A stretch of DNA of 8,554 nucleotides from Methanocorpusculum sp. (lineage in GTDB: Archaea; Halobacteriota; Methanomicrobia; Methanomicrobiales; Methanocorpusculaceae), in NCBI GenBank assembly GCA_029986195.1, contig DALTYF010000028.1:1-8554 (forward strand). Direction: 5' to 3'. A program made the translations under genes and the position numbers. This document shows, piece by piece, positions 1-6,280 of this stretch; position 1 is the stretch's first letter, and each line of letters opens with the position of its first letter. The notes under the pieces are model-generated. The model did not search any database, was not told the origin of the DNA, and worked only from the letters and a program-made list of their open reading frames with translations.

Positions 1-113
1 GCTATGAAGCACTTGAGCACGCAGTCCTTGGCAGCGTCCCCAAAGGCACCGAAGAAAACAACAAAAAAGCCCTTGCCATCGGCATGGAGCTGGTACGAGA
101 GCAGAGACCATGA
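1..113 (+). CDS. korC: 2-oxoacid:ferredoxin oxidoreductase, gamma subunit (C-terminal end only)
   Basis: Only the last 36 residues and the stop codon are present; the reading frame runs in from outside the window and ends at TGA 111-113. The visible tail contains AVLGSVPKGTEENNKKAL, which resembles the C-terminus of the gamma subunit of 2-oxoglutarate (or related 2-oxoacid) ferredoxin oxidoreductases, where a VPKGTEE-N-KA pattern precedes the final helix. These enzymes carboxylate succinyl-CoA to 2-oxoglutarate with reduced ferredoxin in methanogens. The stop overlaps the sucC start by four bases (ATGA), so the two are translationally coupled, and a following succinyl-CoA synthetase is the expected neighbour for KorC. 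The 2-oxoglutarate specificity is inferred from that context; another 2-oxoacid enzyme is possible. Confidence 0.72.
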   Translation, partial: YEALEHAVLGSVPKGTEENNKKALAIGMELVREQRP

Positions 114-1198
114 AATTCCGCGAACACGAAGCAAAACAGATCTTCCGGGAAGCAGGCATCCCGGTCCCGAACAGTGAACTTATCAGCCGCGCCGGCGAGG
201 CAGCCGCGGCTCAGGCACGGGTTGCAGACCGTGTTGTCCTCAAGGCACAGGTGGACGTCGGCGGCCGCGGAAAGGCGGGCGGAATTCTTCCCGCAACCGG
301 GGAAAACATTGCCGAGGTTGCAAAAGAACTGTTCGGCAAAACCATCAAGGGACTGCCGGTGGAACAGGTGCTGGTCGAAGAAGCGCTTGACATCCGGCAT
401 GAGTACTATCTCAGCATCACCATTGACCGCACCGCCAAGATGCCGGTCATCCTCTTCTCCGAGGAAGGCGGCGTGGAGATTGAAACGCTTGCAAAGGAAA
501 AACCGGAAGCACTTCACCGCGCCTTTATTGACCCCTGCTTTACCAATGTACCGGACTTCATCATGCGCAATGTCTTAGGTTCCGCACCGAAGTCCATCGG
601 GCCGGTCATCAACGCTCTCTATCATGTGTACTGCAAGACCGACGCAATTCTTGCCGAGATCAATCCTCTGGTAATGACGCCGAAAGGCGTCATTGCCGCG
701 GACGGCAAGATTGTGCTCGACGACAACGCACTTGTCCGTCAGGGCATCTCCGAGAACCGCGACCTAACACCCCGCGAGGCCGAGGCGGAGAAACACGGAT
801 TTTCCTATGTGGAGCTGGGCGGCGATATCGGTGTTATCGGCAATGGTGCAGGTCTGACCATGGCAACGCTTGACATCATCGCCCATTACAACGGCCGCGC
901 CGCAAACTTCCTGGATGTCGGAGGCGGTGCAGGATTTGAACGGGTGGCGCGGGCGGTACGTCTTGTCGCATCCATGCCCGGCGTGAAGGTGATTGTGGTC
1001 AACCTTCTCGGCGGTATCACCCGCTGTGATGAGGTCGCCCACGGCATCATTAATGCGGGTGTTCCCCAGCCGGTGATCGTCCGGCTTGCCGGAACAAACG
1101 AGGCCGAGGGCCGCAGACTTCTCGAAGAAAAAGGGTATCAGATGCTTGATACGATGGATAAGGCCATCCGTGCCGCAGTGGAGGTGGCAAACAAATGA
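110..1198 (+). CDS. sucC: Succinate--CoA ligase (ADP-forming), beta subunit
   Basis: The 362-residue product is the ATP-grasp beta subunit of cytoplasmic succinyl-CoA synthetase, which with SucD interconverts succinate, CoA and NTP with succinyl-CoA. In methanogens it feeds succinyl-CoA to 2-oxoglutarate synthesis. The N-terminal ATP-grasp domain shows HEAKQIFREAGIPVP (6-20), the nucleotide-binding KAQVDVGGRGKAGG (45-58) and AEINPL (182-187). The C-terminal flavodoxin-like ligase domain shows IGNGAGL (243-249), NFLDVGGGA (266-274), LLGGITRCDEVA (299-310) and LAGTNEAEG (326-334), all typical of the family. The length is slightly below the roughly 388 residues of the E. coli subunit. The start overlaps the upstream stop (ATGA), and the family-typical MKFREHEAK opening supports it. 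No strong ribosome binding site is visible, consistent with coupling. The 3' end overlaps sucD by four bases. Confidence 0.97.
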   Translation: MKFREHEAKQIFREAGIPVPNSELISRAGEAAAAQARVADRVVLKAQVDVGGRGKAGGILPATGENIAEVAKELFGKTIKGLPVEQVLVEEALDIRHEYYLSITIDRTAKMPVILFSEEGGVEIETLAKEKPEALHRAFIDPCFTNVPDFIMRNVLGSAPKSIGPVINALYHVYCKTDAILAEINPLVMTPKGVIAADGKIVLDDNALVRQGISENRDLTPREAEAEKHGFSYVELGGDIGVIGNGAGLTMATLDIIAHYNGRAANFLDVGGGAGFERVARAVRLVASMPGVKVIVVNLLGGITRCDEVAHGIINAGVPQPVIVRLAGTNEAEGRRLLEEKGYQMLDTMDKAIRAAVEVANK

Positions 1199-2070
1199 TC
1201 TACGCAGACAAGGACACGGAAATTCTGGTGCAGGGAGCGACCGGTTCGCAGGGAGCATTCCACATCAATCTGATGAACCAGTACGCAAAAGAGGTCGGTG
1301 GCGCAGGCGTTGTTGCCGGCATGACTCCCGGCAAAGGCGGTCAGCAGGTACACGGTGTGCCGGTGTACAACACCGTCTGGGATGCAATGGACTACCACGA
1401 CATCGGTGCGTCCGTCATCTTTGTTCCGGCAGGCGGATGCGGCGACGCCATCATGGAAGCAGCAGACGCACGGATTCCGACGGTTGTTGTCATCACCGAA
1501 CACATTCCCGTGCACGATGTGATGCGGGCGATTGCCTACGCCAGAACCTGCGGCACGAAGGTTATCGGCCCGAACTGTCCGGGATTTCTGATCCCGGAAG
1601 CGTGCAAACTTGGCATCATCCCAACTAATTTATGCCGCAAAGGCGATATTGGAGTAGTTTCACGCAGCGGAACGCTGACCTATGAGGTCATCTCGGAGCT
1701 GTCGCTTGCCGGACTCGGCCAGTCGGGCATCATCGGTATCGGCGGCGATCCGATCATCGGCCAGACATTTTCCGATGTGATGGACGTGTTCGTTGCAGAC
1801 GGCAGAACCCGTGCCACCGTTCTGATCGGTGAAGTCGGTGGAAATCTGGAGATTCGCGGTGCAAAACGTGCACTCTCTCTCGGCATGCCGGTTGTTGCCT
1901 ACATTGCCGGCATCTCCGCCCCGAAAGAAAAGCGCATGGGCCATGCCGGTGCGATCGTTGAAGGCGGCGAGAGTGACGCCGCATCCAAGATTGAACGACT
2001 GAGAAGCCTTGGCATTCCGGTTGCAACCCGCCCGTCAGAGATTCCGCTGCTGGTGAAGGAGGTCCTATGA
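1195..2070 (+). CDS. sucD: Succinate--CoA ligase (ADP-forming), alpha subunit
   Basis: The 291-residue product is the CoA-binding, phosphohistidine-carrying subunit of succinyl-CoA synthetase and the partner of SucC encoded just upstream. The CoA-binding Rossmann domain has QGATGSQG (13-20), TEHIPVHD (101-108) and GPNCPG (125-130). The ligase domain has SRSGTLTYE (156-164), GIGGDP (181-186) and GEVGG (212-216). The active-site loop KRMGHAGAI (247-255) places the phosphorylated histidine at H250, matching H246 of E. coli SucD. The length is normal for the family and no key residue is missing. The start at 1195 overlaps the sucC stop as ATGA and is served by a near-perfect ribosome binding site, GGAGGTG at 1180-1186, eight bases before the ATG. 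The C-terminal codons themselves contain the GGAGGT site of the next gene. Confidence 0.97.
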   Translation: MIYADKDTEILVQGATGSQGAFHINLMNQYAKEVGGAGVVAGMTPGKGGQQVHGVPVYNTVWDAMDYHDIGASVIFVPAGGCGDAIMEAADARIPTVVVITEHIPVHDVMRAIAYARTCGTKVIGPNCPGFLIPEACKLGIIPTNLCRKGDIGVVSRSGTLTYEVISELSLAGLGQSGIIGIGGDPIIGQTFSDVMDVFVADGRTRATVLIGEVGGNLEIRGAKRALSLGMPVVAYIAGISAPKEKRMGHAGAIVEGGESDAASKIERLRSLGIPVATRPSEIPLLVKEVL

Positions 2071-2873
2071 AGGAAAAAGATCGTACACTGCTTCTCGCCG
2101 CAGATGAACTTGCCCGGACAGTGGACGCTCTTGCCATTATTTCCTTCCTGAACAAGGACAACGAAATTCATCTGGAAACTCCGGTGGTCTGGGTCCGCGA
2201 CATCCAGCCTGAAATTCTCCGCGACCATACCATGGTTGCGCTGGTGGACTACTGTTCCAACCACATCATCGATGCAGTTGTCCAGTACAAGATTCTGACA
2301 AAAACGCAGAGCGGAACCGTTGTTGCGGTGTTCCCGTATGCCCTGCTGATCTATGACATCGAGGATGCAAACGATCAGTTCAACATTGAGCAGTATGCCG
2401 ATATCGCCGATCTTGACGCACTGCATTCCGTGTTGTCGCTTGCACTTGAGATCGCCCGGGAAGGCCGGGAAGGCCGGGCCATCGGCACGGCCTTTATCAT
2501 CGGTGATATCGAGGAGCTGAAGCGCTGGTCACATCAGGGTGTCCTAAATCCGTACGAGGGTCACCCCGAGTCAGTGCGCGACGTGCGGATGAAGGAAAAC
2601 TGGGAGAGCGTCAAAGAGTTCTCCCAGCTTGACGGCGTGTTCCTGATCGACAAAAACGGCATCATCGGTGCGTCCGGCAGGTATCTGGATGCTGACGGCC
2701 GGGACGTGCATCTCCAGAGCGGTCTTGGAGGACGGCATCTGGCAACGGCTGCAATCACCAAGGTTGCGCCGGCAATCGGGATTACCGTCTCCGAAAGCGG
2801 CGGTGTTGTCCGCGTGTTTGTTGCGGGCTCTGCCGTTGCGCAGATCCGGACCGATATCCGGCTCTCCGTCTGA
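2067..2873 (+). CDS. dacZ: Archaeal diadenylate cyclase (c-di-AMP synthase)
   Basis: The 268-residue product fits the archaeal DacZ family, soluble enzymes that condense two ATP into c-di-AMP. About 125 N-terminal residues form a family-specific domain. The DAC (DisA_N) domain fills the C-terminal half: REGREGRAIGTAFIIGD (131-147), LDGVFLIDKNG (188-198), GLGGRHLATAAITK (219-232) and ITVSESGGVVRVF (239-251). The catalytic DGA motif of bacterial enzymes appears as DGV (189-191) and RHR as RHL (223-225), so the metal-binding Asp and the Arg-His pair are kept. There are no membrane segments or DNA-binding domain, unlike CdaA and DisA. The start overlaps the sucD stop (ATGA) with GGAGGT at 2058-2063, only three bases before the ATG; the next Met, residue 56, is too late. 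Its place at the end of a kor-suc operon suggests output tied to central-carbon gene expression. Confidence 0.9.
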   Translation: MKEKDRTLLLAADELARTVDALAIISFLNKDNEIHLETPVVWVRDIQPEILRDHTMVALVDYCSNHIIDAVVQYKILTKTQSGTVVAVFPYALLIYDIEDANDQFNIEQYADIADLDALHSVLSLALEIAREGREGRAIGTAFIIGDIEELKRWSHQGVLNPYEGHPESVRDVRMKENWESVKEFSQLDGVFLIDKNGIIGASGRYLDADGRDVHLQSGLGGRHLATAAITKVAPAIGITVSESGGVVRVFVAGSAVAQIRTDIRLSV

Positions 2874-2883
2874 ATCTTTTTTT
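2874..2883 (+). terminator. Oligo-T terminator after dacZ
   Basis: An uninterrupted run of seven T (2877-2883) begins three bases after the dacZ stop codon. Archaeal RNA polymerase commonly terminates at such runs without a hairpin. It would separate the kor-suc-dac operon from the convergent gene pair. No clear matching T-run for the minus-strand operon is seen in the 51-base gap. Confidence 0.6.
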
Positions 2884-2924
2884 GGCGCTGCCGTACTATC
2901 CCGGGCGTGAAATACTGACCCCGC

Positions 2925-3623
2925 TTACTCTGTTCCCCGCCGGGACGCCGCCACCTGTTCCAGTGTTGTCAGCCATGCATCAAAATGCGGACAGCAGCTC
3001 CTGATAACAGGAAGCCCGATCCGTTCGGCGATTGCCATTCCTTCCACCGTCTTTGAGTGGCGCGGATACAGTTTCTTCAGCCGTTTTGACGGTGCCGTCT
3101 CCGGACGTGTATTGATCTCTTCGGGTGCGTATTGATTTCTGATCTCCGTCAGTTCGGCATACTTTGATTCGCGGCCCACGGACAGCACACGGTCCACAAC
3201 AGATACATCCGAAAAGAGCAGCGCCTCAAACTCATGCAGCTGAATGTAGGGAATAAACGTATCCTCTAAAAACGTGTCCCCGCTGATATCTTCATCCAGT
3301 CGCCGTTCCAGATAGGCAACGCGTTCTGCGGAGGTGGGAAACCGGTCCATCTCCGCCATGCCGGGAAAATCTGCCGGAAGGCCGTAGTAGTCGATCATCG
3401 TCGCCACCACGGCATTTCTGTTCTTCAGCAGACGGCGCGTGTTTACCCGGAACTGTTCATAATGACTCAGGCCCCCGCGGTGTGCAATGCCGCGGCTGTT
3501 GCTTGTCTTGTTGATAATAACCGCGATACTGCAGTTATACTCCTCAAGATGCAGCCGGAGCATCCGTGATGCAAATGAAGCCTCCGTGTATCCTTCCACA
3601 TGAATCTTCAGAAGAAGCGTCAC
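2925..3623 (-). CDS. DUF4276 family protein (Toprim-like, partner of AAA ATPase)
   Basis: The 232-residue product matches the DUF4276 family, whose members have a Toprim-like fold and usually sit beside an AAA_21 ATPase. Visible family motifs are HVEGYTEASF (8-17, with the Toprim-like acidic E10), MIDYYGLPADFPG (76-88, acidic D78), IQLHEFEALLFSD (127-139), APSKRLKKLYP (177-187) and the C-terminal CPHFDAWL (211-218). E10 and D78 are the plausible metal ligands. This suggests a metal-dependent nuclease or nucleotide-processing role, but activity is not proven by sequence. The start is GTG at 3623, overlapping the ATPase stop as GTGA, with GGGAGG at 3630-3635 six bases upstream. There is no signal peptide or membrane segment, and the length looks complete. 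Together with the ATPase it looks like a split OLD-type pair. The biological role is unknown. Confidence 0.88.
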   Translation of the reverse strand: MTLLLKIHVEGYTEASFASRMLRLHLEEYNCSIAVIINKTSNSRGIAHRGGLSHYEQFRVNTRRLLKNRNAVVATMIDYYGLPADFPGMAEMDRFPTSAERVAYLERRLDEDISGDTFLEDTFIPYIQLHEFEALLFSDVSVVDRVLSVGRESKYAELTEIRNQYAPEEINTRPETAPSKRLKKLYPRHSKTVEGMAIAERIGLPVIRSCCPHFDAWLTTLEQVAASRRGTE

Positions 3624-4666
3624 GGGTTTCCTCCCAGAACATTCATCTGCCAGAGTTCTCCGATGCTGTACTCCTCAATCCAGTCCGCAAGACTCTCGGG
3701 TGTCGGCTCGGTAATCGTTGTTGTGCCGCGGTTCATGTCAACGATCAGAATCCGGGAACCGGTACTCTCTTCTGCGGGACCGAACGCATTCAGGAGCTGT
3801 ACCGACTGGGTGGATACCAGCAGTTGTGCGCTTCTGCTTGCCAGCTTCATCAGATCCGCAAGCACTGCAACCGCAAACGGGTGCAGCCCCAGTTCCGGTT
3901 CATCAATCAGAATCATCCGCGGCGGAGCAGGCTGCAGGAGAAGGACTGCAAGGTTCATGAATCGTGCGGTCCCGTCGGACAGTACGTGCAGTCCAAATGC
4001 ATGGCCGCCCGCCTGTTTGTCTGTCCAGAACAGTGTTACGGCGCCGTTCTCCTCACGGAACAGAAAATCTCCGAACTGCGGGAATATGAGCCGAATGGTG
4101 TCGGTGATCTTTTCAAGGTACCCGGGTTCCGTCTGTTTGAGCCGGAACAAAAACTCCGTCAGCCGCCGCTCGTCCTCTGCTCCCGTACACCGGCTCTGGA
4201 ACCGGTAGGTTGTCCAGCTCTGCAGATGCAGCCGGAAACTTTCCCACGAGGGATCTTCGTGTGCTCCTGCAAATATTCCCGTCTCAACCGTATCAGACGA
4301 AACCAGTTTCAGCGTCTTGTCCCCTGTCGTGAGGATCAGTTGCTCGGATGCTATGCGGCATCCGCTGTCTGGAGCGGGATGAAGATGTATCTCATAGAAA
4401 CTATCTCCGAACTCCGCCCTCAGCACGATTTTATCGGTCTGTTTGGTTCCGTACCGGAACAGTACCTCAGGCCCGCCGCTCTCGGCAACATACGTCTGCA
4501 GTTTTCCCGTCGTGACTGCATGAAGCAGCTCAAATATACCGAGAATATTGCTCTTCCCCGACCCGTTCGATCCTATCAGAAGGTTAATGCGGTCAAGCGG
4601 GAAGTCGGCATCTTCAATTGAGCGAAATCCTGCAATCCGTACGCGTGAGATGTCTGGGGCATTCAT
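3620..4666 (-). CDS. AAA_21 / OLD-like ABC-type ATPase
   Basis: The 348-residue ATPase belongs to the RecF/OLD-like AAA_21 group, relatives of SMC and ABC ATPases. Walker A is GSNGSGKSN (32-40). A long insert (about 60-225) follows, containing the WTTYRF motif (151-156). The ABC-signature-like element is LSDGTARFM (229-237) and Walker B is MILIDEPELGLHP (251-263), with the presumed catalytic Glu at E256. A switch segment STQSVQLL (285-292) stands where ABC proteins have the H-loop. The C-terminus YSIGELWQMNVLGG (333-346) is typical of the subfamily that pairs with DUF4276. No nuclease domain is fused; the candidate Toprim partner is the next gene, overlapping by four bases. The protein starts at ATG 4666, with a TATA-like element about 29 bases upstream. 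Base composition resembles the neighbours, so there is no obvious sign of recent transfer. Confidence 0.92.
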   Translation of the reverse strand: MNAPDISRVRIAGFRSIEDADFPLDRINLLIGSNGSGKSNILGIFELLHAVTTGKLQTYVAESGGPEVLFRYGTKQTDKIVLRAEFGDSFYEIHLHPAPDSGCRIASEQLILTTGDKTLKLVSSDTVETGIFAGAHEDPSWESFRLHLQSWTTYRFQSRCTGAEDERRLTEFLFRLKQTEPGYLEKITDTIRLIFPQFGDFLFREENGAVTLFWTDKQAGGHAFGLHVLSDGTARFMNLAVLLLQPAPPRMILIDEPELGLHPFAVAVLADLMKLASRSAQLLVSTQSVQLLNAFGPAEESTGSRILIVDMNRGTTTITEPTPESLADWIEEYSIGELWQMNVLGGNP

Positions 4667-4690
4667 TATTTGTCAGTATCGCTGTGGGGG

Positions 4691-4700
4691 GTATTAAAGC
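4691..4700 (-). promoter_or_regulatory. TATA-like element for the ATPase/DUF4276 operon
   Basis: On the minus strand the element reads GCTTTAATAC, centred about 29 bases before the ATPase ATG. That spacing implies a start site within a few bases of the ATG and therefore a very short or absent leader. No Shine-Dalgarno sequence lies between it and the start codon, which agrees with that reading. Confidence 0.45.
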
Positions 4701-4713
4701 TGCGTCTTTAGGC

Positions 4714-4861
4714 GGCATTGTCCATAAATTCATTTATTTTCCTATGAGTGATCGTCATTGATCGAATTTCAGCCCGCGAGTCGCAGGTCTTTGTGTTGCC
4801 CGCCGCATCACGGAAAAACACTGAATGGCATGCATTCTGTGTGCTCCGCAAGCGACTCACG
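4714..4861 (+). repeat. Dispersed repeat, copy A, with long inverted-repeat arms
   Basis: This non-coding stretch shares its first 72 bases (4714-4785) with 8437-8507 in direct orientation, about 57 of 72 positions by hand alignment with one 1-base gap. The longest shared block is AATTTCAGCCC (4765-4775 here). The repeat ends in a left arm CGCGAGTCGC (4775-4784). A right arm GCGACTCACG follows at 4852-4861, giving nine of ten pairs around 67 bases. Between the arms lies a hairpin (4818-4842): ACAC-T-GAATG, loop GCATG, CATTC-T-GTGT. A smaller stem near the centre (ATGA/TCGT, 4744-4755) encloses the tetraloop GTGA. It could be a structured RNA, a regulatory site for the divergent genes or a small mobile element. 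It resembles no Rfam family I recognise. Confidence 0.6.
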
Positions 4862-4926
4862 AAGAAAGATCCAACGCTGCAAACCCCAGAGTAGAAATAG
4901 CAACTCCGGGAAATATAATCCCATAT

Positions 4927-5484
4927 ATGACAGACCAGGAAATCTTTTCCGACCTTTCCCGCATCGGAAAACGCCTCTTCACCGAGCATCTCGTCGGCGG
5001 AAACTTCGGAAACATGAGCGCACGCTACGCCGACGGGTACTTTATCACCCGCACCGGATCCTACCTTGACGCAGATCCGGCGCAGGCGGTCCTCATGCCC
5101 TTGAACGGCAGGGTTACTCCCGGAGCATCCAGCGAGTGGCGGGTACACACGGCAATCTACAATGAAGCAGAGCAGCACGCAGCAGTTGTCCATGCCCACC
5201 CGGCCCATGCCGTCGCACTCTCCCTTCTGGTGGAGGATGAGATACGCACCATCGACAGCGAAGGAAAAATGCTTGCACCCTCCATTGCCGTCGTGGACGG
5301 AGCGCCCGGGACACAGGAACTGGCCGACGCTGTTGCACAAGGACTGCATAGTGCAAACGTGGTCATTGCAAGAGGGCACGGAACGTTTGCCGCAGGAAAA
5401 GATCTGGATCAGGCGTACCTGTTTACCTCCCTCGCAGAACACTGCTGCAAAATATTACACTACACAAAACTCTACCGGCAGTAA
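4927..5484 (+). CDS. Class II aldolase/adducin family protein (fuculose-phosphate aldolase-like)
   Basis: The 185-residue product is a zinc-dependent class II aldolase of the FucA/AraD type, which cleave or join dihydroxyacetone phosphate and small aldehydes. Family signatures are GGNFGNMSAR (24-33), TRTG (41-44), SSEWRVHTAIY (68-78) with the catalytic Glu at E70, and the zinc ligands H89 and H91 in HAHPAHAV plus H151 in RGHGTF (149-154). In methanogens a related enzyme (MJ1418) has fuculose-1-phosphate aldolase activity and has been linked to lactaldehyde formation for coenzyme F420; that role here is inferred. The start at 4927 gives the family-typical MTDQEIFSDLSRIGKRLF opening. An in-frame ATG at 4825 would add 34 residues that do not look like family sequence and would run through the inverted repeat. 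No Shine-Dalgarno precedes 4927. The substrate cannot be read from sequence. Confidence 0.88.
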   Translation: MTDQEIFSDLSRIGKRLFTEHLVGGNFGNMSARYADGYFITRTGSYLDADPAQAVLMPLNGRVTPGASSEWRVHTAIYNEAEQHAAVVHAHPAHAVALSLLVEDEIRTIDSEGKMLAPSIAVVDGAPGTQELADAVAQGLHSANVVIARGHGTFAAGKDLDQAYLFTSLAEHCCKILHYTKLYRQ

Positions 5485-5506
5485 CGTAACACCAGAGCTG
5501 CCAGGC

Positions 5507-5521
5507 AAAAAAATATTTTTT
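5507..5521. terminator. Palindromic bidirectional oligo-T terminator
   Basis: A7-T-A-T6 forms a self-complementary AT block between the aldolase (+) and the convergent thioredoxin-fold gene (-). It presents T6 on the plus strand and T7 on the minus strand, so it can end transcription from both sides. Its plus-strand T-run overlaps the stop codon of the minus-strand gene (5520-5522). Confidence 0.6.
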
Positions 5522-5855
5522 AGAGGAGGGGATCGATGTACTCGCTGATCCGCGGGACGGACACCGCACCAACCGGAACACATGTTCCGTTGATCAAAAT
5601 GATCGGCAGCGGCGGATGTTCGGCGCGAACAATTTCCTTGATACGGTCGGGAATCTCTTTGTCAAGCGGCACCAGTTCAATGGAAACCTTGTCGCCGTAC
5701 TTTTCCCTGAGTGCATCACGCAGTGCCGGGAATGCAAAGGACAGCTTCTCTTTCTGGTAGCACTCCGTAAGTCCGCAGGAACGCTCGGCATCACAGGGGA
5801 ACGGGCCGCAGGGACGATAGGTGTAGCCGACAACCTCAACGGTGATCTGAGTCAT
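5520..5855 (-). CDS. Cysteine-rich thioredoxin-fold (glutaredoxin-like) protein
   Basis: The 111-residue cytosolic protein appears to have a thioredoxin fold. A first strand ITVEVVGY (4-11) is followed by a cysteine-rich loop and helix, a second strand VSIELVPLD (57-65), then PPLPIILINGTCVPVG (81-96), in which P84 sits at the cis-Pro position before strand three. Instead of the usual CXXC it carries four cysteines in near-symmetric spacing, C16-X4-C21-X5-C27-X4-C32, plus C92 on strand three. This could be a redox-active dithiol site, or a metal or iron-sulfur site. I do not recognise a named family. The start at 5855 is preceded by no Shine-Dalgarno but by a TATA element 25 bases upstream, pointing to a leaderless mRNA. 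A canonical thioredoxin lies upstream on the same strand, separated by its own signals. Confidence 0.72.
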   Translation of the reverse strand: MTQITVEVVGYTYRPCGPFPCDAERSCGLTECYQKEKLSFAFPALRDALREKYGDKVSIELVPLDKEIPDRIKEIVRAEHPPLPIILINGTCVPVGAVSVPRISEYIDPLL

Positions 5856-5875
5856 GGATACTGTATTGAACGTCT

Positions 5876-5884
5876 GATAAAAAG
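5876..5884 (-). promoter_or_regulatory. TATA element of the Cys-rich thioredoxin-fold gene
   Basis: The minus strand reads CTTTTTATC, centred about 25 bases before the ATG at 5855. The spacing predicts transcription starting at or next to the start codon, hence leaderless translation, in line with the missing ribosome binding site. Confidence 0.5.
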
Positions 5885-5900
5885 GGTTTTGTGAAAATTA

Positions 5901-5946
5901 CTTCCAGAGGAAGGTATGGCACATAACCGGACGGCATGCACCTTCC
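5901..5946. repeat. Nested inverted repeats upstream of the Cys-rich thioredoxin-fold gene
   Basis: CTTCC-AGA-GGAAG (5901-5913) is a tight 5-bp inverted repeat. Its right part also forms a 7-bp inverted repeat, GGAAGGT (5909-5915) with ACCTTCC (5940-5946), across 24 bases. The two pairings share GGAAG and so exclude each other. They lie just upstream of the TATA element (5876-5884) and just after the thioredoxin stop codon, so they could be an operator or part of thioredoxin mRNA 3' processing. Confidence 0.35.
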
Positions 5947-5959
5947 CTAAAATATGGGA

Positions 5960-6229
5960 TTAGTAGAGAGGGATCAGCAGCGCTTCAAGGCGGGATGCAT
6001 CCGTCACACCCTCAAGACGGTGGACAACTTTACCGTCCTTTTCGATGATGAGGGTAGGAACCACGCTGATCTGGTATTTGTTTGCAAGGTCGGGGAACTG
6101 ATCCACATCCACCTTCTTCACATCCACCTTGTCCCCGATCTTTGCCGCGAGCGAGTCAATAATCGGACTCTGGATTCTGCACGGACCGCACCAGGTCGCA
6201 AAGAAATCATATAACACGGGTTTTGTCAT
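5960..6229 (-). CDS. Thioredoxin
   Basis: This compact 89-residue thioredoxin has the canonical active site ATWCGPCR (11-18, redox cysteines C14 and C17) and the cis-proline motif VVPT (56-59, P58). The order is strand VLYDFF (5-10), active-site helix to about residue 30, strand VDVKKVDVD (35-43), helix, strands TLIIEKDG (59-66) and VVHRLEG (68-74), and a C-terminal helix. It lacks the extra N-terminal strand and helix of E. coli thioredoxin, as many methanogen thioredoxins do. It would reduce disulfides in cytosolic proteins; the electron source (for example a ferredoxin- or F420-dependent reductase) is not in the window. The start at 6229 lies 27 bases after a TATA element and has no Shine-Dalgarno, so a leaderless message is likely. 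Confidence 0.95.
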   Translation of the reverse strand: MTKPVLYDFFATWCGPCRIQSPIIDSLAAKIGDKVDVKKVDVDQFPDLANKYQISVVPTLIIEKDGKVVHRLEGVTDASRLEALLIPLY

Positions 6230-6251
6230 AGTTACTCGTATGACAGGCAGA

Positions 6252-6261
6252 TTAATATAAC
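6252..6261 (-). promoter_or_regulatory. TATA element of the thioredoxin gene
   Basis: The minus strand reads GTTATATTAA, centred about 27 bases before the ATG at 6229. It is preceded by purine-rich GAGAA, which fits a TFB-recognition element. This is one of the clearest promoters in the window and predicts a leaderless transcript. Confidence 0.6.
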
Positions 6262-6280
6262 TTCTCTTTGGGGAACGCAG

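Noticed and set aside
2456..2480. In-frame 9-base tandem repeat (CCGGGAAGG twice plus a partial unit) inside dacZ
   Set aside because: It encodes REGREGRA just before the cyclase core, where family members commonly have a GREG-type motif. It is better explained by protein constraint than by repeat expansion.
3566..4621. Long plus-strand open frame (351 codons) opposite the ATPase gene
   Set aside because: It is antisense to a gene with complete Walker A, signature and Walker B motifs. Its translation is rich in Cys, Arg, Pro and Gln and shows no domain.
4910..4918. TATA-like GAAATATAA just before the aldolase start
   Set aside because: Although the sequence is good, the expected start site about 26 bases downstream would fall inside the coding region, so it is not listed as the aldolase promoter.
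4825..4926. Upstream in-frame ATG that would extend the aldolase by 34 residues
   Set aside because: The added residues lack family similarity, the ATG lies inside a hairpin of repeat copy A, and no ribosome binding site precedes it. The start at 4927 gives the usual family N-terminus.
4708..5442. Minus-strand open frame (244 codons) across the repeat and the aldolase
   Set aside because: It is the shadow of the class II aldolase, whose catalytic and zinc motifs are intact on the plus strand. The Cys- and Ser-rich translation has no recognisable domain.
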